Assembly: GCF_039634785.1 (NCBI RefSeq)
Contig: NZ_JBBIAB010000014.1
Location: 61,290 to 125,289, forward strand
Length of the DNA stretch: 64,000 bases
Origin: Tistrella mobilis
Lineage (GTDB): Bacteria > Pseudomonadota > Alphaproteobacteria > Tistrellales > Tistrellaceae
Direction: 5' to 3'
How positions within the stretch are numbered: the stretch's first letter is position 1; every line of letters begins with the position of its first letter. The notes beneath the pieces were generated by a model. It saw nothing but the letters and a program-made list of their open reading frames with translations. It was not told where the DNA came from and made no database searches. A program made the translations under genes and the position numbers. Below are positions 24,315 through 32,956 of this stretch, piece by piece.

Positions 24315-24443
24315 GGCGTGCAGGAAGATCGGGCCGTTCCAGGTGATCGGAACGCCCGTCATCCCCAGGCCGGCGGCCCCTGCCGGCAGAGGGGCGTTCC
24401 CGGCGTGCAGTCGTCCCCTCCGGCGGCTGCACGCCATTTTTTT
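24315..24443 (+). other. Nested inverted repeats ending in a T-run at the edge of the AT-rich island
   Basis: After the DUF2239 gene, GGCGTGCAG (24315-24323) pairs with CTGCACGCC (24427-24435), and inside it GGAACGCCC (24349-24357) pairs with GGGCGTTCC (24392-24400). The outer arm is followed by seven T (24437-24443). The structure could be a large terminator, a small structured RNA or the end of a mobile element. Base composition changes abruptly just after it. Confidence 0.45.
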
Positions 24444-24464
24444 AGGCGATACTGGCCCAGGTGC

Positions 24465-25220
24465 TCAACAGTATTTGCCTTTATTGATGAAGCGTGGACT
24501 ATATGGTTCATGCTGCTTTTGATCATTCATGTGGGCGATTGTGTATTCTAAGACAGCAATGACCTTTTTGTTTTGATTACGATTATTTGAATTAAAAAAG
24601 CCTACAATATAAAATAGGCAGAAGATGATCATGGGTATCCATAAGACAATATTGGATTCATATTTGATCAAGGTGCTTGCTACCACAGATGCAGCCATAA
24701 GTGCAGGGAGAAGGCCGATCTTTGGGAGGTCGCCTATTCTAAGTGCAACACGCTTATCTATGCACTCCCAATGATGACGATAATGCAGTAGGTACCACTC
24801 AAGTGCAGGCTTCGTGAATCCCCTCAATTTTTTAAGATATTCGATATTATTTGATGCATCTCTGTTAATATATAAGAAGGCTTTGGAAGAATGATTTCGA
24901 TGAATCTGTAGTATAATGATACTAGTTGATAATAAATAGAAAACATAAGAAACTATGGATATTGGATATCCAAAAATAATAACAACACGCATGAATAAAG
25001 AATCATAAGATGAAATATACATATAAAAACTTGAAAAAATTATAGATAATGTAGAAATTATAGTAATAATTGTAGAAATTTTTTCAATTAAATATAGTGA
25101 TTTTGATCCTTTGAACGCATATGCAATATTTTTTGCAGATGCCATTTCTTTTAAAATTGAACCAATATGCTCTATTTCTTTCGGAGAAAAGCACGAATTT
25201 TTGTTCGTTTGAGAGGACAT
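24465..25220 (-). CDS. Unknown four-helix membrane protein on an AT-rich island
   Basis: A 251-residue protein I do not recognise. Hydrophobic segments lie at about 46-70, 76-104, 166-184 and 190-211, arranged as two hairpins around a basic, aromatic cytoplasmic loop (KKLRGFTKPALEWYLLHYRHHWECIDKR). Codon use is AT-rich (many AAA, ATA, TTA, AAT), unlike every other gene here, indicating recent transfer from a low-GC source. It is a single gene without transposase or integrase beside it. The N-terminal 40 residues are soluble (FSPKEIEHIGSILKEMASAKN). A cargo role such as defence or immunity is a speculation. Confidence 0.7.
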   Translation of the reverse strand: MSSQTNKNSCFSPKEIEHIGSILKEMASAKNIAYAFKGSKSLYLIEKISTIITIISTLSIIFSSFYMYISSYDSLFMRVVIIFGYPISIVSYVFYLLSTSIIILQIHRNHSSKAFLYINRDASNNIEYLKKLRGFTKPALEWYLLHYRHHWECIDKRVALRIGDLPKIGLLPALMAASVVASTLIKYESNIVLWIPMIIFCLFYIVGFFNSNNRNQNKKVIAVLEYTIAHMNDQKQHEPYSPRFINKGKYC

Positions 25221-25855
25221 ATCGCATCCCGAAGCACTGAAATGGCGCGTTAAATACGCGGGGCTTGCTATCGTTCACATGGCGGCGGCTGCCCGCATAA
25301 GTCAAGCTGCCCGACGTTGTCCGATTTTCCTATACTGTACAGCGATTGATCAACCCCCGTGTGCTAAATGTAAACGGATAGAGACGGCGGTGTCGCTGCC
25401 CCCACCATAGGCCGCCATTGCCATTTTCTCCGAAGGCTTGCAGCGATGCTTGTCGGATGGTCCGACAATCCGTCCTGACGGTGTGCGGGTGTGCAGACTA
25501 TACAGCGACATTTTCGCAGACTGCGCCATGTCGGATCCAAGGCGGACTGCGGCTTTCAGCCTGCGTTCATAAATGCTGCACCTGCACAGAAGGTCCATAT
25601 AACGGATCATCCGACCTGATCCATTGACCCGCCCTGTCTCAGGCTCCTAAGATGGCCAGGCAATATCCTTACAAAAAGAGCGGCCGAGTCGACATCCGAA
25701 CACTGTTTGAGGCGCCATCCGGGAGGTAACCGGAATGTGGCGCCTTGGGACATGGGATGACGGGATCGGCGGCCGATGCATCGAACGGACGCTTGTTCGA
25801 ACAATGGCAGGGCCGGCGGGGGCTCCCGGACGGCGCCTGAAGGGAGGAACCACCA
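25221..25855. other. Intergenic region between the AT-rich island and the first Liv operon
   Basis: These 635 bases hold no convincing gene; a reverse frame of 86 codons at 25350-25610 has no family resemblance. Base composition returns to high GC at about 25330-25400, marking the right edge of the island. A perfect inverted repeat lies at 25450-25468. AGGGAGG at 25841-25847 serves the binding-protein start at 25856. Confidence 0.5.
25450..25468. promoter_or_regulatory. Palindrome upstream of the Liv/acyl-CoA operon
   Basis: TTGTCGGA-TGG-TCCGACAA is a perfect 8-3-8 inverted repeat, 388 bases before the operon's first start. It resembles GntR/TetR-type operators in size and symmetry. The distance is long, so the promoter may lie within this leader. 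Confidence 0.45.
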
Positions 25856-27169
25856 ATGACCATGCGCACGCGCCTGGGCCGCCTCGTCTGCGGTCTGGCC
25901 GGCGGCGTCGCCGCCGCGGCCCTTGCCCTCGGGGCGGTTCCCGCCTCGGCCGAGACCTTCAAGCTCGGCATCGTCACCTTCCTGTCCGGCCAGGCCGCGG
26001 AAGCCTTCGGCGTGCCGGCGGCGAACGGTGCCAAGACCATGATCGCCGGGCTGAATGCCGGCCAGCTGCCGGCCCCCTATGCGACCAAGGGCTTCGGCGG
26101 GCTCGAGATCCAGCCGGTGATCATCGACGAGGCCGGCGGCGCCACCAAGCAGGTGCAGGAACTGCGTAACCTGATCCAGCGCGAGCAGGTGGACGCGGTC
26201 GTCGGCTATATCAGCTCGGGCGATTGCCTGGCGGTCGGGCCGGTGGCGGAAGAGCTGAAGGCGCTGCTGATCCTGTTCGACTGCGGCACGCCGCGGATCT
26301 TTGAAGACAACAAGTTCAGCTATGTCTTCCGCACCGCCGCCCATGCCACGATGGACAATGTCGGCCTGGTCCGCTACCTGAAGGACCACGACGTCAAGAT
26401 CAACACCTTCAGCGGCATCAACCAGGACTATGCCTGGGGCCATGACAGCCGCAACGACTTCGTCGCCGCCATGGGCCAGCTCTATCCCGAGGCGAAGTTC
26501 GAAGCTGATCTGCTGCCCAAGTTCGGCGCCGGCCAGTACGGCACCGAAATCTCGGCGCTGCTCCGCCAGGGCTCCGACGTGGTCTATTCCAGCGCCTGGG
26601 GCGGCGACCTGCAGGCGCTGATCCTGCAGGCGGGTCCGCGCGGCCTGTTCAAGCGCAGTCAGGTCGTGCTGTCCGCTGCCGACCATGTCCTGCCGGCCCT
26701 GGGCGACAAGATGCCCGACGGCACCATCATCGGCGCCCGCGGCGCCTATGGTCTGATGAGCCAGCCCAGCCCGCTCAACGACTGGTGGCAGAAGACCTAC
26801 ACCGCCGAGCATGGCGTCTATCCGGTTCAGGCGCCCTACCGCATGGCCCAGGCGCTGCTTGGCCTGAAGACCGCGGTCGAGAAGGCGATGGCGTCGAACG
26901 GCGGCAAGAAGCCGACCCCGGACGAGATCGCGGCCGCGCTCAAGGGCTCCAGCTGGGAAAGCCCGGCCGGCACCATCACCATGGCCAATGGCGACGGTCA
27001 TCAGGCGATCCAGGACATCGCTTTCGGCCGCACCCGTTATGACGCCGACAAGAAGATGGTGGTGATCGAGGATGTCGGCCGCTATCCGGCGAAGTGCGTG
27101 AACCCGCCCGCCGACATGAAGGCGCTCGACTGGATCAAGGCCGGCTTCCCCGGCGCAGAGTGCAACTGA
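25856..27169 (+). CDS. Liv-type ABC transporter substrate-binding protein
   Basis: Periplasmic receptor of 437 residues, first gene of a seven-gene operon. The signal peptide covers about 1-32 (LVCGLAGGVAAAALALGAVPASA). The Peripla_BP_6 fold follows: FKLGIVTFLSGQAAEAFGVPAANGAKTM, DAVVGYISSGDCLAVGPVAEELK, and GQYGTEISALLRQGSDVVYSSAWGGD. Three Cys (DCLAV, DCGTP and the C-terminal ECN) are unusual for the family and may form a disulfide. The operon's downstream acyl-CoA synthetase suggests a carboxylic acid ligand rather than a simple amino acid. It is separated from livH by a GC hairpin that may stabilise its mRNA. Confidence 0.9.
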   Translation: MTMRTRLGRLVCGLAGGVAAAALALGAVPASAETFKLGIVTFLSGQAAEAFGVPAANGAKTMIAGLNAGQLPAPYATKGFGGLEIQPVIIDEAGGATKQVQELRNLIQREQVDAVVGYISSGDCLAVGPVAEELKALLILFDCGTPRIFEDNKFSYVFRTAAHATMDNVGLVRYLKDHDVKINTFSGINQDYAWGHDSRNDFVAAMGQLYPEAKFEADLLPKFGAGQYGTEISALLRQGSDVVYSSAWGGDLQALILQAGPRGLFKRSQVVLSAADHVLPALGDKMPDGTIIGARGAYGLMSQPSPLNDWWQKTYTAEHGVYPVQAPYRMAQALLGLKTAVEKAMASNGGKKPTPDEIAAALKGSSWESPAGTITMANGDGHQAIQDIAFGRTRYDADKKMVVIEDVGRYPAKCVNPPADMKALDWIKAGFPGAECN

Positions 27170-27186
27170 CCTGATCCTTCCTCCGC

Positions 27187-27232
27187 GGCCGGTCCGGCCG
27201 GTGGGCAATCCGCCCCGCCGCCCGGACCGGCC
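27187..27232 (+). other. Hairpin between the binding-protein gene and livH
   Basis: GGCCGGTCCG at 27187-27196 pairs perfectly with CGGACCGGCC at 27223-27232. There is no T-run, so it is more likely an mRNA stabiliser or processing site that raises binding-protein levels over the membrane genes, as in other ABC operons. Confidence 0.5.
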
Positions 27233-27283
27233 GTTCCGTCTCGGGCGCAAGCCCCACCCGTCGTCTTCCCGGAGACATCTCCG

Positions 27284-28180
27284 ATGGAGCTTCTGCTCAC
27301 CGTCCTCGTGGACGGGCTGATCTATGCAGCCTGGCTGTTCATCGTGGCGCTGGGGCTGACCCTGGTCTTCGGCGTGCTGAAGATCCTGAACATCGCCCAT
27401 GGCAGCTTCTACGCGATCGGCGCCTATGCCGCCGCCTCGACCGTCGGCTGGTTCGTGAGCCTGGGGCTTGCGCCCGAATGGTCGCTGTTCGCCATGCTGC
27501 TGGCCGCCGCCGGCGTCGCGGCACTGCTGGGGCCGCTGCTGGAACGCGGCCTGCTCCGGCTGTTCTACGGCCGCGACGAGGTGCTGCTGGTGCTGGTCAC
27601 CTATGCGCTGTTCCTGATGCTCGAAGACCTGGTCAAGCTGGTCTGGGGGGTCGACCCCTATTACGTGTCGGAGCCCTATATGCTGTTCGGCAATATCGAG
27701 GCCGGACCGCTGTTCTATGTCGGCTACGACATCGCGCTGATCGGGCTGGCCGTGCTCTGTGGCCTGGCGGTCTGGTTCGGGCTCAATCGCACCACCATCG
27801 GAAAGATCGTCCTCGCCGTCATCCACAACCCTGAGATGTCGGCTTCGATGGGCGTGAACATCAACCGGGTCTATGTCGGCGCCTTTGTCTGCGGCGTGTT
27901 CCTGGCAGCACTCGGCGGTGCCTTCACCTCGCCGCAGATCTCGGTCCAGCCGGGGCTGAGCGTCGGCGTGATCATTCTGAGCTTCGCGGTGGTGATCATC
28001 GGCGGGCTGGGCTCGATCGAAGGTGCCGCGATCGGCGCGCTGATCGTGGGGATCGCCCGCGCCGGTGCGGTGCATCTGGTGCCCGATGCCGAGCTGTTCA
28101 TCATCTATCTCGTGATGGCCGCGGTGCTGGTCTTCCGTCCGGAAGGCCTGTTCGCCCGCGTCCAGGCGCGCAAGATCTGA
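27284..28180 (+). CDS. livH: LivH-type ABC permease
   Basis: Membrane permease of 298 residues with about eight helices. The N-terminal signature LTVLVDGLIYAAWLFIVALGLTLVFGVLKILNIAHGSFYAIGAY and the late GGLGSIEGAAIGALIVGIA loop (ATPase contact, EAA-like) are typical LivH features. It pairs with LivM to form the channel for the upstream receptor's ligand. A GTG-start alternative is not needed; the ATG at 27284 follows GGAGA. Confidence 0.93.
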   Translation: MELLLTVLVDGLIYAAWLFIVALGLTLVFGVLKILNIAHGSFYAIGAYAAASTVGWFVSLGLAPEWSLFAMLLAAAGVAALLGPLLERGLLRLFYGRDEVLLVLVTYALFLMLEDLVKLVWGVDPYYVSEPYMLFGNIEAGPLFYVGYDIALIGLAVLCGLAVWFGLNRTTIGKIVLAVIHNPEMSASMGVNINRVYVGAFVCGVFLAALGGAFTSPQISVQPGLSVGVIILSFAVVIIGGLGSIEGAAIGALIVGIARAGAVHLVPDAELFIIYLVMAAVLVFRPEGLFARVQARKI

Positions 28181-28194
28181 CGGGGGTGCCTCTG

Positions 28195-29205
28195 ATGTCG
28201 ACCCGATCCGCCGTCCTGCGCCCGCTCGGGGTGGCTGCCCTGGTGGTGGCGGCCCTGGCCGCGGCCGGCCTGGCGCTGCCGTCCTGGCTGCTGTTCCTCG
28301 CCACCATGGCCATCGCCCATGCGGTGGTGGCGCTTGGTCTCGTCTTCATGATGCGCGGCGGCCTGGTCTCCTTCGGCCAGGGCCTGCCCTTCTGCCTCGG
28401 CGCCTATGCCGCCGGTCTGGCCGGGCCGTGGCTGGGCCTTGCCGATGCGGTCTGGCTGCTGATCCTGGGCGGCATCACCGCCGGTGTCGTCGCCGCCGTG
28501 TTCGGCCCGCTGCTCGCCCGCTATCGCGGCATCTTCTTCGCCATGCTCACGCTGGCGCTGTCGATGGTGCTCTACGGTCTGTTGGTCAAGGCGACCGCGC
28601 TTGGCGGCTCCGACGGGCTCAACATCGCCCGCCCGGCCATTCTGGGCGTCGAGCCCACGGCCGAGACCGCCGATTACGCGCTGTTCCTGCTCGCCATCGT
28701 CACCGCCGGCATCCTGTCGGCGATCGCGGCCGCGCATTTCAATTCCGTGCGCGGGCTGATGTCGCTGGCGGTCAAGGAGAACGAACTCCGCGTCGAATAT
28801 ATGGGCGCCTCGGTGCGCTCGATGATGGCGGTCAACTTCGTCGTCGCCGCGGTCTATGGCGGCATCGGCGGTGCGCTCGCCGCCATCGCGCTCGGCCATA
28901 TCGAGCCGACCTTCGCCTACTGGACCACTTCGGGCGAGATCGTGTTCCTGGCGATCCTGTCGGGCCAGGTGAGCGTGGTGGCGGTGTTCGTCGCCTCGCT
29001 GATCCTGGAACTGGTCCGGTCCTTCGCCAATCTCTACTTCCCCGAGACATGGCAGCTGGCGCTGGGCGCCTTCCTGCTGGCGGTGATCCTGTTCCTGCCC
29101 AAGGGCATCGGGTCGATCTGGCATCGCGGCCCCGCGAGCCGCCGCGGCCCCGCCGCTGACGAGCCTGTCGCCGATGGGCCTCTTGCCAAGGAGAGCGGCC
29201 GATGA
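28195..29205 (+). CDS. livM: LivM-type ABC permease
   Basis: Membrane permease of 336 residues, partner of LivH. It shows AHAVVALGLVFMMRGGLVSFGQGLPFCLGAYAAG near the N-terminus, LARYRGIFFAMLTLALSMVLYGL in the middle, and the typical SGEIVFLAILSGQ loop. The C-terminal tail is hydrophilic (RRGPAADEPVADGPLAKESGR). The ATG at 28195 was chosen; a GTG at 28186 is only nine bases upstream. It overlaps livG in an ATGA. Confidence 0.92.
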   Translation: MSTRSAVLRPLGVAALVVAALAAAGLALPSWLLFLATMAIAHAVVALGLVFMMRGGLVSFGQGLPFCLGAYAAGLAGPWLGLADAVWLLILGGITAGVVAAVFGPLLARYRGIFFAMLTLALSMVLYGLLVKATALGGSDGLNIARPAILGVEPTAETADYALFLLAIVTAGILSAIAAAHFNSVRGLMSLAVKENELRVEYMGASVRSMMAVNFVVAAVYGGIGGALAAIALGHIEPTFAYWTTSGEIVFLAILSGQVSVVAVFVASLILELVRSFANLYFPETWQLALGAFLLAVILFLPKGIGSIWHRGPASRRGPAADEPVADGPLAKESGR

Positions 29206-29951
29206 ACAAGGCGACCCCGGTGCTGGAGACCCGCAATCTCCAGAAATCCTTCGGTGCCGTCACCGCCGCGCGTGACATCTCGGTCGCGGTCGAGGCGGGC
29301 ACGCGGCTCAGCGTCATCGGCTCCAACGGCGCCGGTAAGACCACCTTCGTCAACATGGTTACCGGCTATCTGAAGCCCGACGAAGGATCCATCCTGCTGG
29401 CGGGGGAAGACGTCACCCGGCTGGACCCGCGGCGGCTGACCCGCCGCGGCATCGCCCGGTCCTTCCAGATCCCTCAGCTCTGCGCCGAGTTGACGGCGCT
29501 CGAGAACATGCTGGCGGCGCGGGCGGCGGCCGAGGGCGGGCTGCCCTTCTTCCGCCCGGCGCGGTCGGCAGAAGCGCGCGATGCGGCACTTGCGGTGCTG
29601 GAGCGGTTCGGCCTGGCGGCGATCGCCGACCGGCCGGTGCTGGAACTGGCCGGCGGCACCCGCAAGCTGCTCGACATCGCCCTCGCCATGACCGGGCGGC
29701 CAAAGCTGCTGATGCTGGACGAGCCGACCAGCGGCGTGTCGGCGGAAGAGAAGTTCCCGTTCATGGACCGGATCATGGCGGCGCTGGATCGGGACGGGGT
29801 GACCGTGCTGTTCGTCGAACACGACATGGACATCGTCGGGGCCTATGCCGACCGTGTGCTGGCCTTCTATGCCGGCCAGATCATCGCCGACGGCGCCCCG
29901 GACATGGTGATGGCCGACGAGGGCGTGCGCCGGCACGTCACCGGCCACTGA
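29202..29951 (+). CDS. livG: LivG-type ABC ATPase
   Basis: ATP-binding subunit of 249 residues. Walker A is GSNGAGKTTFVN near 43-54. The signature region reads ELAGGTRKLLDIALAM, in which the usual LSGG is LAGG. Walker B is LLMLDEPTSGVS, and the switch His is in FVEHDMDIV. The LivG-type insertion (RRGIARSFQIPQLCAELTALENML) is present. It energises the LivHM channel together with LivF. It starts within the livM stop (ATGA). Confidence 0.93.
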   Translation: MNKATPVLETRNLQKSFGAVTAARDISVAVEAGTRLSVIGSNGAGKTTFVNMVTGYLKPDEGSILLAGEDVTRLDPRRLTRRGIARSFQIPQLCAELTALENMLAARAAAEGGLPFFRPARSAEARDAALAVLERFGLAAIADRPVLELAGGTRKLLDIALAMTGRPKLLMLDEPTSGVSAEEKFPFMDRIMAALDRDGVTVLFVEHDMDIVGAYADRVLAFYAGQIIADGAPDMVMADEGVRRHVTGH

Positions 29952-29970
29952 CGGCGGAGGAGAGATCCCC

Positions 29971-30630
29971 ATGCTCCAGATCGATCACGTCTCCACCGCC
30001 ATCGCCTCGGTCCGGGTGCTGCGCGATGTGAACCTCACCGTCGGCACCGGCCATATGGTCGGGCTGGTCGGGCGCAACGGCGCCGGCAAGACCAGCCTGA
30101 TGCGCACGGTGATGGGCCATCTGCCGGTGACCGGCGGCCGGATCACCTTCGAGGACATCGACCTGTCCACCCGGCCCAAACACGCCCGGGCGGCGCTCGG
30201 CATCGGCTTCATGCAGGAAGATCGCGGTCTCGTCCCCGAACTGACGGTGGAAGAGAACATCCTGCTGCCGGTCTGGGTGTCGAAGAGCCTGAAGCCGAAG
30301 CCCCGGCTCGACCTGGTCTATGGCTATATGCCGGAATTGACCGAGATGCGCGACCGCAGGGCCCTGCTGCTCTCGGGTGGTCAGCAGAAGCTGGTGGCGC
30401 TGGCGCGCGCGCTGGCCGTCGGCACGAAACTGCTGCTGCTGGACGAGCCTTTCGAGGGTGTCGCCCCGGCGCTGGCGCAGCGCCTGGCCGACGTCATCGG
30501 CCGGCTGCGTGCCGAGAAGCAGTCGATCCTGATCTCGCATTCCGACATGAACCACGACAAATCGCTCTACGACGACGTGACCGTCATCGAACGCGGCGCC
30601 AATGCCGCGGCCGGTGCTGCGGCGCATTGA
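29971..30630 (+). CDS. livF: LivF-type ABC ATPase
   Basis: Second ATP-binding subunit, 219 residues. Walker A is GRNGAGKTSLMRT, and the LivF marker region GIGFMQEDRGLVPELTVEENIL is clear. The signature LLSGGQQKLVALARALA and Walker B LLLDEPFEGVAP follow. The switch His is in LISHSDMNHDKSLYD. It is slightly short for LivF (about 235) but complete in all motifs. GGAGGAGAG precedes the start. Confidence 0.92.
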   Translation: MLQIDHVSTAIASVRVLRDVNLTVGTGHMVGLVGRNGAGKTSLMRTVMGHLPVTGGRITFEDIDLSTRPKHARAALGIGFMQEDRGLVPELTVEENILLPVWVSKSLKPKPRLDLVYGYMPELTEMRDRRALLLSGGQQKLVALARALAVGTKLLLLDEPFEGVAPALAQRLADVIGRLRAEKQSILISHSDMNHDKSLYDDVTVIERGANAAAGAAAH

Positions 30631-30672
30631 GCTGCCGCCTTCCGCTCCCCAGTCAGATGCGAAGCCAGACCG

Positions 30673-32325
30673 ATGTCCCAGACTGATCAAGCCTCCCCCG
30701 CCCCCATGCTCCGGCGCGAACTCCATTTCGGCGACCGCGTCCTGCCCTGTTACGCCGATCGCCCCGCCGATCTGGGCGCGCTGGTCCGCGCCACCTTCTC
30801 CCGCATGGCCGAGGCCGAGGCGGTGATCGACGGCGACCGGCGGATGACCTATGCCGGGCTCGAAGCCGCCTCGGACCGGGTGGCGGGCGCCCTGGCGGCG
30901 GCGGGCGTGGCCCAGGGGGACCGGGTCGGCCTGCTGCTCGGCAACCGGGCCGAGATCGTGACCGCCTGGCTGGCCTGCGTCCGGCTGGGGGCGATCGCGG
31001 TGCCGCTCAACACCCGCGAGCAGAAGCCCGAACTCACCTATGTGCTGGGCAATTGCGGCGCGAAGGCGGTGATCTTCGAAGACGAGCTGGCCGACCGCCT
31101 GCCCGATGCGGCGGATGTCCCGACGCTGGCCCTGCGCATCGCCGTGGGCGATGGTGACGGCCCGGCGCCCGCGGGCGCGCTGCCCTGGGCCGAGATCGAG
31201 GCGGGCCGGCCTTTCGGCGGCTGGGCCGCGGTCGGCGAAGACGACACCGCGGTCATCCTCTACACCTCGGGCACCACGGGCAAGCCCAAGGGCGCCGAGC
31301 TGTCGCACATCAACATCGTCCATTCCTGCGAGCATTACGTCGACCACATGGCGCTCACCATGGACGGGCGCGAGCGGTCGGTGCTGGCGGTGCCGGCGAC
31401 CCATGTCACCGGGCTGGTGGCGGTGGTCGCGCTGATGATCCGGGTCGGCGGTGCGACGGTGATGATGCGCGCCTTCAAGGCGCCCGCCTTTCTGAAGCTC
31501 GCCGAAGCCGAGCGCATGACCTATGGGATCATGGTGCCGGCGATGTACAATCTCTGCCTGCTCCAGCCCGATTTCGCCGGCTACGACCTCGCCGCCTGGC
31601 GGATCGGCGGCTATGGCGGCGCGCCGATGCCGATGGCGACCATCAGCCGTCTGGCGGAACTGCTGCCCGGGCTGATCCTGGTCAATGCCTATGGCGCGAC
31701 CGAGACCACCTCGCCCAGCACGATCATGCCGCTGGGTGAAGGTGCCACCCGGGGCGACACCGTCGGCCGGCCGGTGCGCTGCGCCGAAATCCGGATCATG
31801 GACGAAGCCGGCCGCGAGGTGGGCCCGGGCGAAGCGGGCGAGCTGTGGATTCGCGGGCCGATGGTGGTGAAGGGCTATTGGGCACGGCCGGATGCCAATG
31901 CCGAGAATTTCGTCTCGGGCTTCTGGCGCTCGGGCGATATCGGCTCGATGGACGAGGCCGGCTATGTGAAGGTCTTCGACCGCCGCAAGGACATGATCAA
32001 TCGCGGCGGCTACAAGATCTTCTCGGCCGAGGTCGAAAGCGAACTCTCCTTCCATCCCTGGGTGTCGGAAAGCGCCATCGTCTCGCGGCCCTGCCCGGTG
32101 CTGGGAGAGCGCACCCATTGCTTCGTGATGCTGAAGGGCGAGGGGCTGGAGAAGACCGAGGACGAGGTGGCCGCCACCCTGAAATCCTTCCTCGCCGCCC
32201 GGCTGTCGGACTACAAGGTGCCCGACTATTTCACCTTCGGCGCCGACCCGCTGCCGCGCAATGCCAACGGCAAGCTGCTGAAGCGCGATCTGCGCGACCG
32301 GGCGCTCGCCGAAGCGGCCGCCTGA
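30673..32325 (+). CDS. AMP-binding acyl-CoA synthetase
   Basis: An ANL-superfamily ligase of 550 residues that activates a carboxylic acid to acyl-AMP and then to the CoA thioester. Core motif A5-type VILYTSGTTGKPKGAELSH is near 196-214; NAYGATETTSP, YKIFSAEVES and the C-terminal catalytic Lys in RNANGKLLKRDLR follow. It sits directly after the transporter, so the imported ligand is probably its substrate. Medium- to long-chain, branched or aromatic acids are all possible. Subfamily cannot be decided by eye. Confidence 0.92.
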   Translation: MSQTDQASPAPMLRRELHFGDRVLPCYADRPADLGALVRATFSRMAEAEAVIDGDRRMTYAGLEAASDRVAGALAAAGVAQGDRVGLLLGNRAEIVTAWLACVRLGAIAVPLNTREQKPELTYVLGNCGAKAVIFEDELADRLPDAADVPTLALRIAVGDGDGPAPAGALPWAEIEAGRPFGGWAAVGEDDTAVILYTSGTTGKPKGAELSHINIVHSCEHYVDHMALTMDGRERSVLAVPATHVTGLVAVVALMIRVGGATVMMRAFKAPAFLKLAEAERMTYGIMVPAMYNLCLLQPDFAGYDLAAWRIGGYGGAPMPMATISRLAELLPGLILVNAYGATETTSPSTIMPLGEGATRGDTVGRPVRCAEIRIMDEAGREVGPGEAGELWIRGPMVVKGYWARPDANAENFVSGFWRSGDIGSMDEAGYVKVFDRRKDMINRGGYKIFSAEVESELSFHPWVSESAIVSRPCPVLGERTHCFVMLKGEGLEKTEDEVAATLKSFLAARLSDYKVPDYFTFGADPLPRNANGKLLKRDLRDRALAEAAA

Positions 32326-32365
32326 TCCCGACCGGTATTGCAGACAGCCACGGAACACCGTCCTC

Positions 32366-32875
32366 GTGACCCGACCTCTCCCCGATCTGGCCGCGGCGCT
32401 TGCCGCCGCGGCCGCCTCCGTCGAACATCCGGGCCCGCTGATCCCCGAAGGTGCGCTCGGCCCCGACTTTCCGGCCGCCCGCCGCGCCGATGTCGAACTG
32501 GTGCTGAGCCTGCCCTTTCAGCGGCTGATGGGGTTCGAACTGGTGCGCATCACCCGCGACGGTGCCGAATCGCGCCTGCGCCTGGATGCCCGCCATGCCA
32601 CCCCCGCCGGTACGGTCCATGGCGGCGTGCTCTACGGCCTGCTGGATCCTGCCGCCTATCTGGCCCTGCTGCCCCATCTGCCCGAGGGCGCCAACGCCTC
32701 CACCCACGACATTTTCGTCAGCGTGATGCGCCCGGCCCCCATCGGCGCCGATCTGCGCTTCCACGCCCGCGTCATCCGCAGCGGCCGCCGCGTCGCCTTC
32801 CTCGACGCCGAGGCCCGGCTGGGCGACACGGTCTACGCCGCGGCGCGGATCACCAAGACGGTGTTTGGGGCGTAA
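32366..32875 (+). CDS. PaaI-type hotdog thioesterase
   Basis: A 169-residue hotdog-fold protein. The motif TPAGTVHGGVLYGLLDPAAYLALL near 89-112 carries the PaaI-type HGG and Asp active region. DIFVSVMRPAPIGADLRFHARVIRSGRRVAFLDAEAR forms the second half. It would hydrolyse an acyl-CoA, either recycling CoA or releasing a product of the preceding synthetase. The start is a GTG at 32366, 40 bases after the synthetase stop. It is the last gene of the operon. Confidence 0.88.
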   Translation: MTRPLPDLAAALAAAAASVEHPGPLIPEGALGPDFPAARRADVELVLSLPFQRLMGFELVRITRDGAESRLRLDARHATPAGTVHGGVLYGLLDPAAYLALLPHLPEGANASTHDIFVSVMRPAPIGADLRFHARVIRSGRRVAFLDAEARLGDTVYAAARITKTVFGA

Positions 32876-32956
32876 GGCCGCTCTGGCGTCTTGCAGGCGG
32901 TGCGTGGCACAGTTGCCGCATGCCCTGACGTTTCGGCTCTTCCCTCAAACCGACAG

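Noticed and set aside
25350..25610. An 86-codon minus-strand frame in the gene-free leader
   Set aside because: No family features, no ribosome-binding site and no conserved context.
25607..28075. An 822-codon minus-strand frame opposite the Liv receptor and LivH
   Set aside because: It covers two clear genes of the plus strand and has the Arg/Gln/Asp-rich composition of an antisense shadow.
29938..32358. An 806-codon minus-strand frame opposite livF and the acyl-CoA synthetase
   Set aside because: Antisense shadow of two genes with complete motifs.
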